DNA from: Bacteroidales bacterium
GTDB taxonomy: Bacteria; Bacteroidota; Bacteroidia; Bacteroidales; UBA932
Length of the DNA: 20,956 bases
NCBI GenBank assembly: GCA_004552115.1
Contig: SFPH01000010.1
Coordinates: 1 to 20,956 of the forward strand
Direction: 5' to 3'
Position 1 is the stretch's first letter. The number at the start of each line of letters is the position of its first letter. Of this stretch, positions 13,696 through 20,956 are shown piece by piece. The position numbers and the translations under genes were made by a program. A model generated the notes under the pieces. That model ran no database searches. It saw only the letters and a list, made by a program, of their open reading frames with translations, and was not told the DNA's origin.

Positions 13696-14688
13696 TTACG
13701 GAACAATGACTGCGTTGAGTACCTGAGAGATGATGTTCTCTGTAGTAATATTCTCGGCCTCAGCCTCATATGTCAGGCCGATACGGTGGCGGAGCACTTC
13801 ATTGCAGACTGCGCGCACATCCTCAGGAATCACATAGCCTCTCCTCTTGATGAAGGCATAGGCCTTGGCCGCCATTGAAAGCGAAATGCTGGCACGAGGA
13901 GATGCACCGTATGAGATGAGACCGGAAAGCGGCTTGAGATTGTAGTCCTCAGGTGTCCTGGTAGCATATACGATATCCACGATATACCTCTCGATTTTTT
14001 CGTCCATGTACACGTCCCTCACCACCTGGCGGGCCCTGACGATATCCTCCGGGGACACGACAGGCTGGACCTTCGGGAATTCTCCGGAATTGTTCATCCT
14101 GATGATCTGCCGCTCCTCCTCCTTCTTTGGATAGGAGACCACGACCTTGAGCATGAAACGGTCCACCTGGGCCTCCGGAAGAGGATATGTACCCTCCTGC
14201 TCGATCGGGTTCTGGGTCGCCATCACGAGGAACGGCTCGGGGAGCTTGAACGTCTCCTCGCCTATGGTCACCTGGCGCTCCTGCATAGCCTCGAGGAGGG
14301 CCGACTGAACCTTGGCAGGAGACCTGTTGATCTCATCCGCAAGCACGAAATTGGCGAAGATCGGTCCTTTGTGAACCTCAAACTGCTCATTCTTCTGGGA
14401 GTAGATCAATGTTCCCAGGACATCGGCAGGAAGGAGGTCCGGGGTGAACTGGATTCTGCTGAACCTGGCATTCACCGCCTGCGACAATGTATTGATAGCC
14501 AAAGTCTTGGCCAATCCAGGCACACCTTCGAGAAGAATGTGTCCATTAGCCAGGAGACCAATGAGAAGGTTCTCCACAAGCTGCTTCTGGCCGACAATGA
14601 CCTTTCCCATCTCAAGGGAAAGAAGGTCCACGAAGGAGCTTTCCTTCTGGATCCTCTCATTCAGTTCTTTTATATTGACACTGTCCAT
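13696..14688 (-). CDS. moxR: MoxR-family AAA+ ATPase
   Basis: A 330-residue cytosolic AAA+ ATPase and first gene of the Bat operon. Walker A is EGVPGLAKT (residues 54-62), Walker B is VLADEIN (115-121), sensor 1 is ATQNP (Asn160), and PEAQVDRF (171-178) holds the arginine-finger region. MoxR-specific blocks such as RIQFTPDLLPADVLG and LLEAMQERQVTIG are present. The start is the ATG at 14686-14688 (MDSVNIKELN). An in-frame ATG at 14760 would add 24 low-complexity residues reaching into the divergent gap and is unlikely. It is divergent from truA with an 83-bp gap; I could not find a convincing promoter on its strand. It probably remodels or chaperones the vWA proteins encoded downstream. Confidence 0.96.
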   Translation of the reverse strand: MDSVNIKELNERIQKESSFVDLLSLEMGKVIVGQKQLVENLLIGLLANGHILLEGVPGLAKTLAINTLSQAVNARFSRIQFTPDLLPADVLGTLIYSQKNEQFEVHKGPIFANFVLADEINRSPAKVQSALLEAMQERQVTIGEETFKLPEPFLVMATQNPIEQEGTYPLPEAQVDRFMLKVVVSYPKKEEERQIIRMNNSGEFPKVQPVVSPEDIVRARQVVRDVYMDEKIERYIVDIVYATRTPEDYNLKPLSGLISYGASPRASISLSMAAKAYAFIKRRGYVIPEDVRAVCNEVLRHRIGLTYEAEAENITTENIISQVLNAVIVP

Positions 14689-14712
14689 TACTGAATATTT
14701 TAATATTTCATT

Positions 14713-14720
14713 TATATTTG
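14713..14720 (+). promoter_or_regulatory. truA: Candidate -7 element for truA
   Basis: TATATTTG is an exact match to the Bacteroidota TAnnTTTG element, 51 bp before the truA ATG in the divergent moxR/truA gap. The upstream -33 position holds only a degenerate ACTG (14690-14693, 19-nt spacer), so support is partial. Confidence 0.4.
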
Positions 14721-14771
14721 CATCGCAATCTGCATCCGCAACTCTGTCCCCTTGTCCCACAAACGCAAGCC

Positions 14772-15545
14772 ATGAGATTCAGAATACGTCTTTCATACAA
14801 CGGCGCCGGCTTCCACGGCTGGCAGATCCAACCCCGCGACCCGAGCGTGCAGGAACACATCGAAAAGGCTCTTTCAATGCTCCTGAAGGAGGAAATCTCC
14901 ATCACGGGCGCCGGAAGAACCGATACTTTCGTCAATGCGGTCAACTACATAGCGCATTTCGACTCGCACCCGCTTACTGAAGCCGAAGCGGATTGGCTTC
15001 GCTGCAAATTGAATGCCATCCTGCCTGCCGGGATAGTGGTCCACGAAGTGTCAATGGTGGAAGAAGGCTTCCACGCAAGGTTCGACGCTTCGGACCGTGA
15101 ATATAGCTATTTTCTTCATAGAAAAAAAGACCCTTTCATAGGAGACCGCTCATATCTGTGCACTTTCCCGCTGGACGTGGAGGAGATGAACCGGGCCTGC
15201 GGATATCTCATCGGAAAACACGATTTCAAATGCTTCGAGAAGACGGGAGGCGGGAACAGGACCTCAGTCTGCGAGGTAAGATATGCCGGCTGGAAGACCT
15301 ATGTCCCGGACCACGTGAGACTTCTGGGATACCCTGCCGGGGAAGGGGATTACCTGGTGTTCACCATACGGGCCGACCGCTTTCTCAGAAACATGGTAAG
15401 GGCCGTGACAGGCACGTTGATTGAAATAGGACGCGGACGGAAACCGGCATCCTGGATGGAAGAGCTCATCAGGACCGGGACCAGATCCGACGCAGGACAG
15501 TCCGTACCCGGCTCACCTCTCTTCCTTGACAATGTCAAGTATTGA
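14772..15545 (+). CDS. truA: tRNA pseudouridine synthase A
   Basis: A 257-residue enzyme predicted to convert uridines 38-40 in the tRNA anticodon stem to pseudouridine. The catalytic aspartate is Asp51 in GAGRTDTFVNA. Other family blocks are RLSYNGAGFHGWQIQP (residues 6-21), FHARFDASDREYSYFL, FKCFEK and FLRNMVRAVTGTLIEIGRG. The common motif is GRTDxGVHA; here Gly and His are replaced (TFVNA), but the catalytic Asp, the Arg before it and the rest are intact. The start is the ATG at 14772; an in-frame ATG at 14718 overlaps the candidate promoter and adds a segment without homology. Its stop codon overlaps the -33 element of the exbB promoter. Confidence 0.95.
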   Translation: MRFRIRLSYNGAGFHGWQIQPRDPSVQEHIEKALSMLLKEEISITGAGRTDTFVNAVNYIAHFDSHPLTEAEADWLRCKLNAILPAGIVVHEVSMVEEGFHARFDASDREYSYFLHRKKDPFIGDRSYLCTFPLDVEEMNRACGYLIGKHDFKCFEKTGGGNRTSVCEVRYAGWKTYVPDHVRLLGYPAGEGDYLVFTIRADRFLRNMVRAVTGTLIEIGRGRKPASWMEELIRTGTRSDAGQSVPGSPLFLDNVKY

Positions 15546-15572
15546 AGATTACCGAAAAAATGACTACATTTG
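15542..15572 (+). promoter_or_regulatory. exbB: Bacteroidota promoter for exbB-exbD-tonB
   Basis: TTG (15542-15544), a 20-nt spacer, then TACATTTG (15565-15572) fit the Bacteroidota consensus TTTG-N19-21-TAnnTTTG at both elements. It overlaps the truA stop codon and lies 36 bp before the chosen exbB ATG. This is the best promoter match in the window. Confidence 0.7.
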
Positions 15573-15608
15573 CAGAATATTGCGAATTATAAAAAGACAC
15601 AGAAGATA

Positions 15609-16337
15609 ATGAACGTTATGCTTTTCTACTTATTGCAGGCAGGTCTTGACTCAGCCGACGCCGCAGCACAGGCAGCCGCCGCTGCCGCCGTCATTCCGCA
15701 CGAGGAGGAAATGAGCCTTCTGAGCATGGCCCTGAAGGGAGGATGGCTCATGCTTGTTCTCCTGATTCTCTCCATCCTTGCATTCTACATCTTCGGAAAG
15801 AAATGGTGGATGATCCACAAGGCGGGCGACATTGACGCAAACTTCATGAGGGACATCAGGGACTATATCCACGAGGGCAAGCTCAAGTCTGCCCTGTCTC
15901 TCTGCGAGAAATACGACTCCCCTGTCGCAAGACTGGTCGAGAAGGGCATTTCCAGAATCGGAAGGCCGCTGTCCGACATACAGACGGCAATCGAGAACAC
16001 CGGCAACACCGAGGTGGCCAGGCTTGAGAAGGGACTTCCAATTCTCGCCACGATAGCGGGAGGAGCCCCGATGATCGGATTCCTCGGAACAGTGACCGGA
16101 ATGGTGCAGGCCTTCTTCAACATGGCCCAGGCCGGCAACAACATCGACATCACCCTGCTTTCGAGCGGAATCTATACGGCAATGATAACCACCGTCGGCG
16201 GACTTGTGGTCGGAATCATAGCCTATTTCGGATACAACTATCTGACTTCCAACATCTCCGACCTCGTTTTCAAGATGGAGAGCGCGACCATCGACTTCAT
16301 GGATCTCCTCCACGAACCGGCCGGAACAGAAGAATAA
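15609..16337 (+). CDS. exbB: MotA/TolQ/ExbB proton channel protein
   Basis: A 242-residue inner-membrane subunit of the proton channel that powers TonB. It has a short Ala-rich N-terminus, first membrane helix at about 45-63 (WLMLVLLILSILAFYIF), a cytoplasmic loop (64-142), then helices at about 143-166 and 187-209. The family signature is GGAPMIGFLGTVTGMVQAF (151-169), followed by the conserved helix around SSGIYTAMITTVGGLVVG. The start at 15609 was chosen because an in-frame ATG at 15570 lies inside the -7 promoter element. exbD follows after 7 bp and tonB after that, as one operon. Confidence 0.94.
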   Translation: MNVMLFYLLQAGLDSADAAAQAAAAAAVIPHEEEMSLLSMALKGGWLMLVLLILSILAFYIFGKKWWMIHKAGDIDANFMRDIRDYIHEGKLKSALSLCEKYDSPVARLVEKGISRIGRPLSDIQTAIENTGNTEVARLEKGLPILATIAGGAPMIGFLGTVTGMVQAFFNMAQAGNNIDITLLSSGIYTAMITTVGGLVVGIIAYFGYNYLTSNISDLVFKMESATIDFMDLLHEPAGTEE

Positions 16338-16344
16338 TCTTGTT

Positions 16345-16755
16345 ATGGGATACAAACGATCAACGAAGGTGTTGTCGGAAAACGGGATGTCCTCGATGAC
16401 GGACCTCGTGTTCCTGCTGCTCATCTTCTTCCTCATTACCTCGACATTGGTCAATCCCAATGCCCTGAAACTCCTGCTGCCGAAGAGCACCGGCCAGGTT
16501 TCGGCGAAGGCTACCGTCAGCGTTTCCATCAAGGACTGGCAGGACGGGAACTACTCCTACCACATCAACGGCTCTGAGAATGCAGTCCAGTTCAATGAAG
16601 TGGAGGACGAGCTGGTGGAGCTTCTCCAGTCCGAGGAGGACCCGACCTTCTCCATTTACGCCGATGAGAGCGTCCCGGTGAAGGAAGTGGTGGCAGTGAT
16701 GAACATCGCGAAGAGGAACCACTACAAGGTGATATTGGCGACGAGACCGGAATAA
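16345..16755 (+). CDS. exbD: ExbD/TolR biopolymer transport protein
   Basis: A 136-residue inner-membrane protein with one N-terminal helix (about 19-37). This helix carries the conserved proton-pathway aspartate, Asp20, in SSMTDLVFLLLIFFLI. The rest is a periplasmic domain ending in the usual pattern YADESVPVKEVVAVMNIAKR. It partners ExbB and TonB, whose genes flank it by 7 and 4 bp. Length and motifs are normal. Confidence 0.94.
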   Translation: MGYKRSTKVLSENGMSSMTDLVFLLLIFFLITSTLVNPNALKLLLPKSTGQVSAKATVSVSIKDWQDGNYSYHINGSENAVQFNEVEDELVELLQSEEDPTFSIYADESVPVKEVVAVMNIAKRNHYKVILATRPE

Positions 16756-16759
16756 CAGT

Positions 16760-17498
16760 ATGAAGAGGTACAGGGAAATACGCAGGAAAACCGAGATGTC
16801 GTCGTCAGTCGGCGCCATTGTCTGCACGGTGGCGGTCCACGTCGCCGCAGCCGTTTTCGGCGTTTTTTCCGGAATTACATACATCTACCCTCCGCCTGAG
16901 GAGCAGAGCATACTTATGGATTTCTCCGAGGAAGGGGAAAAGGTCACGGTAAGGCAGGCCAACGGCGCCGCGCCCCAGAGCGAGGAACCGGACAGGACGA
17001 AGAAACGAGGCCCCCGAGGCAAAGGTTGACGATTTCGGAGACGTGGAGAAATACGAGCCTCCAAGGGAGAAGGAAATCGACAGGAGGGCATTGTTCCACG
17101 CGGCCGACAACAAGACTGACAAGGACACGCTGGCGGCCCAGACGGCAAGAGAAGTCAGCGACGCCCTGAAGGCCGGTCACGCCCAGGGCAACACCCTGAC
17201 CGGGAAGACCGACGGGACACCGAATGCCGTGGTGAAGGGACGCAATGTCGTGGGAGTGATCGCAAGACCGGCATATAATGTGCAGGAGTCCGGCACGGTG
17301 GTTGTGACAATATACGTGGACCAGTACGGAAATGTCACCAAGGCCACGCCGGGAGCCCCGGGAACCACGGTGAACAATTCAGCACTGTGGGCGGCGGCAA
17401 GGAAGGCTGCTCTCGAGACCCATTTCAACATGGATGGCAATGCCCCGCCTCTCCAGCAGGGAACCATTACATACATATTCTCTTTGAAAGGGAATTGA
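16760..17498 (+). CDS. tonB: TonB energy transducer, interrupted by a frameshift
   Basis: The protein that carries energy from ExbB/ExbD to outer-membrane receptors. It has a cytoplasmic start, a membrane helix at about residues 17-39, a Pro/Glu-rich periplasmic stretch, and a C-terminal TonB domain (VQESGTVVVTIYVDQYGNV, then ARKAALETHFN and GTITYIFSLKGN). The first frame ends at a TGA at 17027-17029 after about 89 residues. The second frame begins just upstream, and the two join cleanly if one C near 17006 is removed, giving KKEAPEAKVDDFGDVEKYEP and a protein of about 245 residues. The break falls in the flexible linker. Both sides are well conserved in type, so an extra base from sequencing is likely; if real, TonB is lost for this operon. 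Confidence 0.85.
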
Positions 17499-17603
17499 CA
17501 TGAAGGAAAACAAGACAAGCCGGGAGGAGCCCCGGATACAATAATGATTCAATGGCGTGAGCCAGATATTTAATTTTTAAACAGCCCGGCAGGGCAATCC
17601 AAA

Positions 17604-19037
17604 ATGGAAGAAAACAACAAGAGCGGTTACACCGCAGAGGGAAGGAAACTCAGGCCGAGAAGGCCAAGGATTTCCAACAGAGTGTACTCATCATCAGATG
17701 CGTCTGAAAGGCGCGGAAACTATGGACATTCCGACAACGGAGGCCGCGGAGGCTACGGTTCATCGGAAAGGAGAAGCTACGGAAACTCCGAGAGGAGGAG
17801 CAGTGAAGGAAGGGGCTACGGCCATTCCGAGGGAAGACCGTCATACGGTTCCGGCAGAAGGGCCCAGTACGGCGGCGGAGAAGACAGAAACTATGGAAAC
17901 CGTGACAGAAGAAGCTACGGAAGCCAGGACAGAAGGTCCTACGGCAGCTCCGAGAACAGGGGCTATTCCGACAGCAGGAACAGCGGAGAGGCCAGGAGAA
18001 GCTACGGCAGCCAGGACAGAAGGACCGAGGGCAGAGGCTTCGGACCTTCGGGAAGAAGGGCACCGTCCGGAGGCGGCAGACCGCAGTCAGGCGCAGGAAG
18101 GAATTACGGAGCGCCGGGACGCAGGCCGTTCGGGGCAGGAAAGCCGGCAGGCAAATTCCAGGGCAACGGCAGAGGAGCCGGACGTCCGGCCGAGAAAAGG
18201 CAGAATCCATACAAGTTCAATGAAAATGACGAGCAGAATATCAACATCATGCTCAGCCGCAAGCCGCAGATCGACCAGATCCAGCTTTCGGACAATGATA
18301 CGGTGGAGACTCCGATAAAGGATGTCATCCGCCTCAACAAATTCATTGCAAATTCAGGAATATGCTCCCGCCGCGAGGCTGACCAGTATATCCAGGCAGG
18401 CGTCGTGACTGTAAACGACGAGGTTGTCACCGAGCTTGGCACGAAGGTCAACGTATTCACCGACGACATCAAGTTCAACGGTGAGAGAATCCGCGGTGAG
18501 GAAAAGGTCTACATCGTGATGAACAAGCCTAAGGGTTATGTCACGACTGCAAGCGACCCGCACGCCGAAAAGACCGTGATGGACCTGCTCAAGAAATGCA
18601 GCGCCAGGGTATTCCCGGTCGGCAGGCTCGACAAGAACACTACCGGTGTGCTGATGTTCACCAATGACGGCGAGATCGCCGAAAGGCTCACCCACCCTTC
18701 ATACGACAAGAAGAAGATTTACCAGGTGATTCTCGACAAGCCGATTACCCAGGAGGATTTCGACCAGGTTCTCAGCGGAGTTTCACTCAATGACGGGGAT
18801 ATCAAGGCCGACGAGCTGGAGTACATCGACGCTGAGGACCACAGGAAGCTCGGCATAGAAATACATTCGGGCAAGAACCGCATCGTCAGGAGAATATTCG
18901 AATCTCTCGGCTACGAGGTGAAGGCTCTTGACAGGGTTTATTTCGCAGGACTTACCAAGAAGGGCCTGAAGAAGGGAGAATGGAGATATCTCTCAGAGGG
19001 AGAGTCCAACATCCTCAAGATGGGTGCATATCTGTAG
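17604..19037 (+). CDS. rluB: RluB/RsuA-family pseudouridine synthase with long Arg/Gly/Ser/Tyr-rich N-terminal extension
   Basis: A 477-residue enzyme predicted to make pseudouridine in 23S rRNA. Residues about 1-200 are low-complexity, rich in Arg, Gly, Ser and Tyr, with repeated RRSYGS and GYG units. An S4 RNA-binding domain follows (about 243-285, RLNKFIANSGICSRREADQ). The catalytic domain runs from about 300 to 477 (IVMNKPKGYVTT, then GRLDKNTTGVLMFTNDG with Asp343). The extension is far longer than in E. coli RluB (about 290 residues in total). Arg/Gly-rich extensions on this enzyme are known in Bacteroidota. It lies 105 bp after tonB with only a weak -7-like TAATTTTT at 17571-17578. era begins one base after the stop, so the pair is probably co-transcribed. 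RsuA-type (16S) specificity is the alternative. Confidence 0.9.
   Translation: MEENNKSGYTAEGRKLRPRRPRISNRVYSSSDASERRGNYGHSDNGGRGGYGSSERRSYGNSERRSSEGRGYGHSEGRPSYGSGRRAQYGGGEDRNYGNRDRRSYGSQDRRSYGSSENRGYSDSRNSGEARRSYGSQDRRTEGRGFGPSGRRAPSGGGRPQSGAGRNYGAPGRRPFGAGKPAGKFQGNGRGAGRPAEKRQNPYKFNENDEQNINIMLSRKPQIDQIQLSDNDTVETPIKDVIRLNKFIANSGICSRREADQYIQAGVVTVNDEVVTELGTKVNVFTDDIKFNGERIRGEEKVYIVMNKPKGYVTTASDPHAEKTVMDLLKKCSARVFPVGRLDKNTTGVLMFTNDGEIAERLTHPSYDKKKIYQVILDKPITQEDFDQVLSGVSLNDGDIKADELEYIDAEDHRKLGIEIHSGKNRIVRRIFESLGYEVKALDRVYFAGLTKKGLKKGEWRYLSEGESNILKMGAYL
17712..18189 (+). repeat. Degenerate tandem repeat encoding the Arg/Gly/Ser/Tyr-rich tail of RluB
   Basis: Repeats of short purine-rich blocks such as GAAGCTACGG and CAGGACAGAAGG. 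Near-identical copies occur around 17910-17935 and 17998-18023. They keep frame and encode RRSYGSQDRR-type units. Because stop codons are rare in this composition, spurious long frames appear on both strands here. Confidence 0.7.
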
Positions 19038-19038
19038 T

Positions 19039-19941
19039 ATGGACAGCGCGCAGACATCCAGGGAGCACAGAGCAGGATTTGTCAACATCATCGGAAACCC
19101 GAATGTCGGCAAGTCCACTCTGATGAATGCCCTTGTGGGAGAGAAGCTCTCCATCGTCACGGCCAAGGCCCAGACGACAAGGCACAGAATCAGGGGCATA
19201 GTCAACGGAGAGAACTATCAGATAGTCTATTCCGACACGCCGGGAATCCTGAAGCCGAACTACAGGCTGCAGGAGAACATGATGGATTTCGTGGACACCG
19301 CCATCGGGGACGCCGACATCATTCTCTATGTCACGGACGTGGTGGAGAAGGCGGACAAGAATGCCGAATACATCGAAAAGCTCCAGAAGGTGGACTGTCC
19401 GGTGATTCTTGTCATCAACAAGATTGACGTCAGCGACCAGGCCAAGGTCGTGGAACTCATGGGATGGTGGCAGGAGAAGCTGCCTTCATCATTGATCATT
19501 CCGGTATCAGCAAGGGAGAAATTCAATATCGAGAGCGTTCTCAACGCCGTAGTGTCGAAGCTTCCGGTATCCACTGCCTGGTTCGACAAGGATGCTTTCA
19601 CGGACAAGAACCTCAGGTTCTTCGCATCCGAAATCATCAGGGAGAAGATTCTGGAGAACTATTCCCAGGAGATTCCCTACAGCTGCGAGGTGGTCATAGA
19701 GGCGTTCAGGGAAGAGGAGGAGAGATATGAGATCAGCGCCGTGATCTATGTGATGAGGAATTCCCAGAAGGGCATCATCATAGGCAAGGGTGGCCTGGCA
19801 CTGAAAAAGACCAGCACCGCCGCCAGAATCGACATGGAGGATTTCTTCCAGAAGAAGGTTTTCCTCAGCATCTATGTCAAAGTGGACGAAGGCTGGAGAG
19901 AGAGCCGCCGGGAACTCCGCAAATTCGGATACGAAGAATAG
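19039..19941 (+). CDS. era: GTPase Era
   Basis: A 300-residue GTPase that binds 16S rRNA and supports 30S assembly. G1 is GNPNVGKS (residues 19-26), G2 lies in AQTTRHRIRG, G3 is DTPG (66-69), G4 is NKID (127-130) and G5 is SAR (157-159). The C-terminal KH domain has GKGG (249-252) followed by LALKKTSTAARIDMEDFF. The start at 19039 is one base after the rluB stop; an in-frame ATG at 19024 would overlap rluB by 14 bp and gives a non-conserved extension. parC follows after 28 bp. Confidence 0.96.
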   Translation: MDSAQTSREHRAGFVNIIGNPNVGKSTLMNALVGEKLSIVTAKAQTTRHRIRGIVNGENYQIVYSDTPGILKPNYRLQENMMDFVDTAIGDADIILYVTDVVEKADKNAEYIEKLQKVDCPVILVINKIDVSDQAKVVELMGWWQEKLPSSLIIPVSAREKFNIESVLNAVVSKLPVSTAWFDKDAFTDKNLRFFASEIIREKILENYSQEIPYSCEVVIEAFREEEERYEISAVIYVMRNSQKGIIIGKGGLALKKTSTAARIDMEDFFQKKVFLSIYVKVDEGWRESRRELRKFGYEE

Positions 19942-19969
19942 GACTTGACCAAAAACCAATACCGATAGT

Positions 19970-20956
19970 ATGAGCAAAGACGAGTGGGAGGACATGTCTC
20001 CGGATGAACTGGAGAACGATGGGGACATCAGCGAAGAGCCTGTGGATGAAAGCACCGCGGTCCCTTCTGACAAGTACGAAAAATTGCTGAGTGAGGACAG
20101 CCGGAAATACAAGCTGTCAGGAATGTTCAAGGACTGGTTCCTGGACTATTCCTCATACGTCATCCTGCAGAGAGCCGTTCCGAATATCGTGGACGGCCTC
20201 AAGCCTGTACAGCGAAGGGTTCTGCACGCCATGTTCAAGATGGATGACGGAAGTTTCACCAAAGTGGCAAACATTGTCGGTCAGGCAATGCAGTACCACC
20301 CGCACGGTGACCAGTCCATACTCGGAGCCCTCGTCCAGCTCGGTCAGAAAGGCTTCGCCGTGGACTGTCAGGGAAACTGGGGAAACATCCTTACCGGAGA
20401 CTCCAATGCTGCGGCACGATACATCGAGGCGAGGTTGAGCAAGTTCGCCAAGGAAGTCATCTTCGACCCGAAGGTAACCAGCTGGATGACCTCCTATGAC
20501 GGAAGGAACCAGGAGCCGGTAGAGCTGCCTGTAAGATTCCCTCTCCTGCTGGCACAGGGAACCGAGGGCATTGCCGTGGGCATGGCATCCAAGATTCTCC
20601 CTCACAACTTCAACGAGCTGATCGACGCCTCCATCGCCTATCTCAGGGGAGAGCCTTTTGAACTTCTGCCCGACTTCCCTACCGGGGGAATGGCAGACTG
20701 CTCGAAATATATGAAAGGTCAGAGAGGCGGAGTCGTGAAGGTACGTGCAAGAATCGACAAGATAGACAAGAATACATTGGCTATCAAGGAGATACCGTAC
20801 GGCAAGACCACGCACGCCCTCATCGAGTCCATACTCAAGGCCAAGGCCAAGGGAAAAATCAAGATTAAGAAGATCGAGGATATGACGACCGATACGGCAG
20901 ACCTCGTGATTCATCTTCCCAATGACGTTTCTCCGGACAAGACCATCGACGCTCTC
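19970..20956 (+). CDS. parC: Topoisomerase IV/DNA gyrase subunit A, ParC type, 5' part (cut by window edge)
   Basis: The first 329 codons of a type IIA topoisomerase A subunit, which cuts and passes DNA duplexes to unlink chromosomes. An acidic N-terminal stretch (residues 1-45) precedes the winged-helix domain: LKPVQRRVLHAMFK (77-90), QYHPHGDQSILGALVQLGQK (108-127), and GDSNAAARYIEARLS with catalytic Tyr151. The HPHGDQSILGALVQ block resembles the second Bacteroidota A subunit rather than classical GyrA. The QRDR serine and acidic positions of E. coli GyrA (Ser83, Asp87) correspond here to Gln and Gly. ParC is preferred over GyrA on these features, but GyrA cannot be fully excluded without the C-terminal domain. 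The gene continues beyond the window. Confidence 0.88.
   Translation, partial: MSKDEWEDMSPDELENDGDISEEPVDESTAVPSDKYEKLLSEDSRKYKLSGMFKDWFLDYSSYVILQRAVPNIVDGLKPVQRRVLHAMFKMDDGSFTKVANIVGQAMQYHPHGDQSILGALVQLGQKGFAVDCQGNWGNILTGDSNAAARYIEARLSKFAKEVIFDPKVTSWMTSYDGRNQEPVELPVRFPLLLAQGTEGIAVGMASKILPHNFNELIDASIAYLRGEPFELLPDFPTGGMADCSKYMKGQRGGVVKVRARIDKIDKNTLAIKEIPYGKTTHALIESILKAKAKGKIKIKKIEDMTTDTADLVIHLPNDVSPDKTIDAL

Noticed and set aside
15651..16532. Minus-strand open frame of 293 codons opposite exbB and exbD
   Set aside because: It spans two clear conserved genes on the other strand and has no domain signature.
17520..17535. Small hairpin (CCGGG/CCCGG) after tonB as a terminator
   Set aside because: The stem is only 5 bp and no T-run follows.
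17500..17544. A 14-codon ATG-initiated frame after tonB
   Set aside because: Too short, with no supporting signal; likely chance.
17698..18318. Alternative plus-strand and minus-strand frames in the rluB 5' repeat region
   Set aside because: They stay open because of the repetitive purine-rich composition; only one frame continues into the S4 and catalytic domains.

Overview
The window looks like a chromosomal segment from a Bacteroidales-type Bacteroidota, probably an uncultured gut or rumen lineage. The evidence is the gene set (a moxR/DUF58/bat cluster, Bacteroidota-style ExbB-ExbD-TonB, a long ParC-type topoisomerase subunit, and RluB with an Arg/Gly-rich N-terminal extension). It is supported by promoter elements of the Bacteroidota TTG-N20-TAnnTTTG type, best seen upstream of exbB. 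The segment is gene-dense: no gap between genes exceeds about 120 bp. I see no IS elements, phage genes, tRNA, rRNA or CRISPR.

Layout. (1) 1-1348: the 5' part of glyA (minus strand, cut by the window edge), divergent from a SpoU-family RNA 2'-O-methyltransferase. (2) 14688-1393, minus strand: nine co-directional genes separated by at most 20 bp or overlapping. In transcription order they are moxR, a DUF58 protein, a single-span membrane protein, batA, batB (damaged), batC (frameshifted), a batD-batE fusion, an exported metallophosphoesterase with a PQQ-type beta-propeller, and an exported GH2 beta-galactosidase of the LacZ type. (3) 14772-17498, plus strand: truA, then exbB, exbD and tonB (frameshifted), apparently with their own promoter inside the end of truA. 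(4) 17604-20956, plus strand: rluB-like pseudouridine synthase, era, and the 5' part of parC.

How the genes fit together. MoxR (AAA+ ATPase), the three vWA-type proteins (DUF58, BatA, BatB), the TPR proteins (BatC, BatE part) and BatD form the Bat system, which is usually linked to aerotolerance or envelope stress in Bacteroidota. MoxR and DUF58 are predicted cytosolic, and the rest are anchored in the inner membrane with periplasmic domains. ExbB/ExbD/TonB energise outer-membrane transport. RluB, Era, TruA and the SpoU enzyme serve ribosome and tRNA maturation, and GlyA and ParC are housekeeping.

Most notable points. The Bat operon runs without a visible break into two exported enzymes not normally counted as part of it. 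BatD and BatE are one polypeptide. The 328-residue membrane protein shares a cytoplasmic domain with BatD. BatB has lost about 16 residues, including the MIDAS threonine motif that is intact in BatA. batB, batC and tonB all carry reading-frame breaks, so assembly or base-calling error must be excluded before any is called a true pseudogene. I did not find a convincing wholly new system; the extended Bat operon is the best candidate for something under-described.
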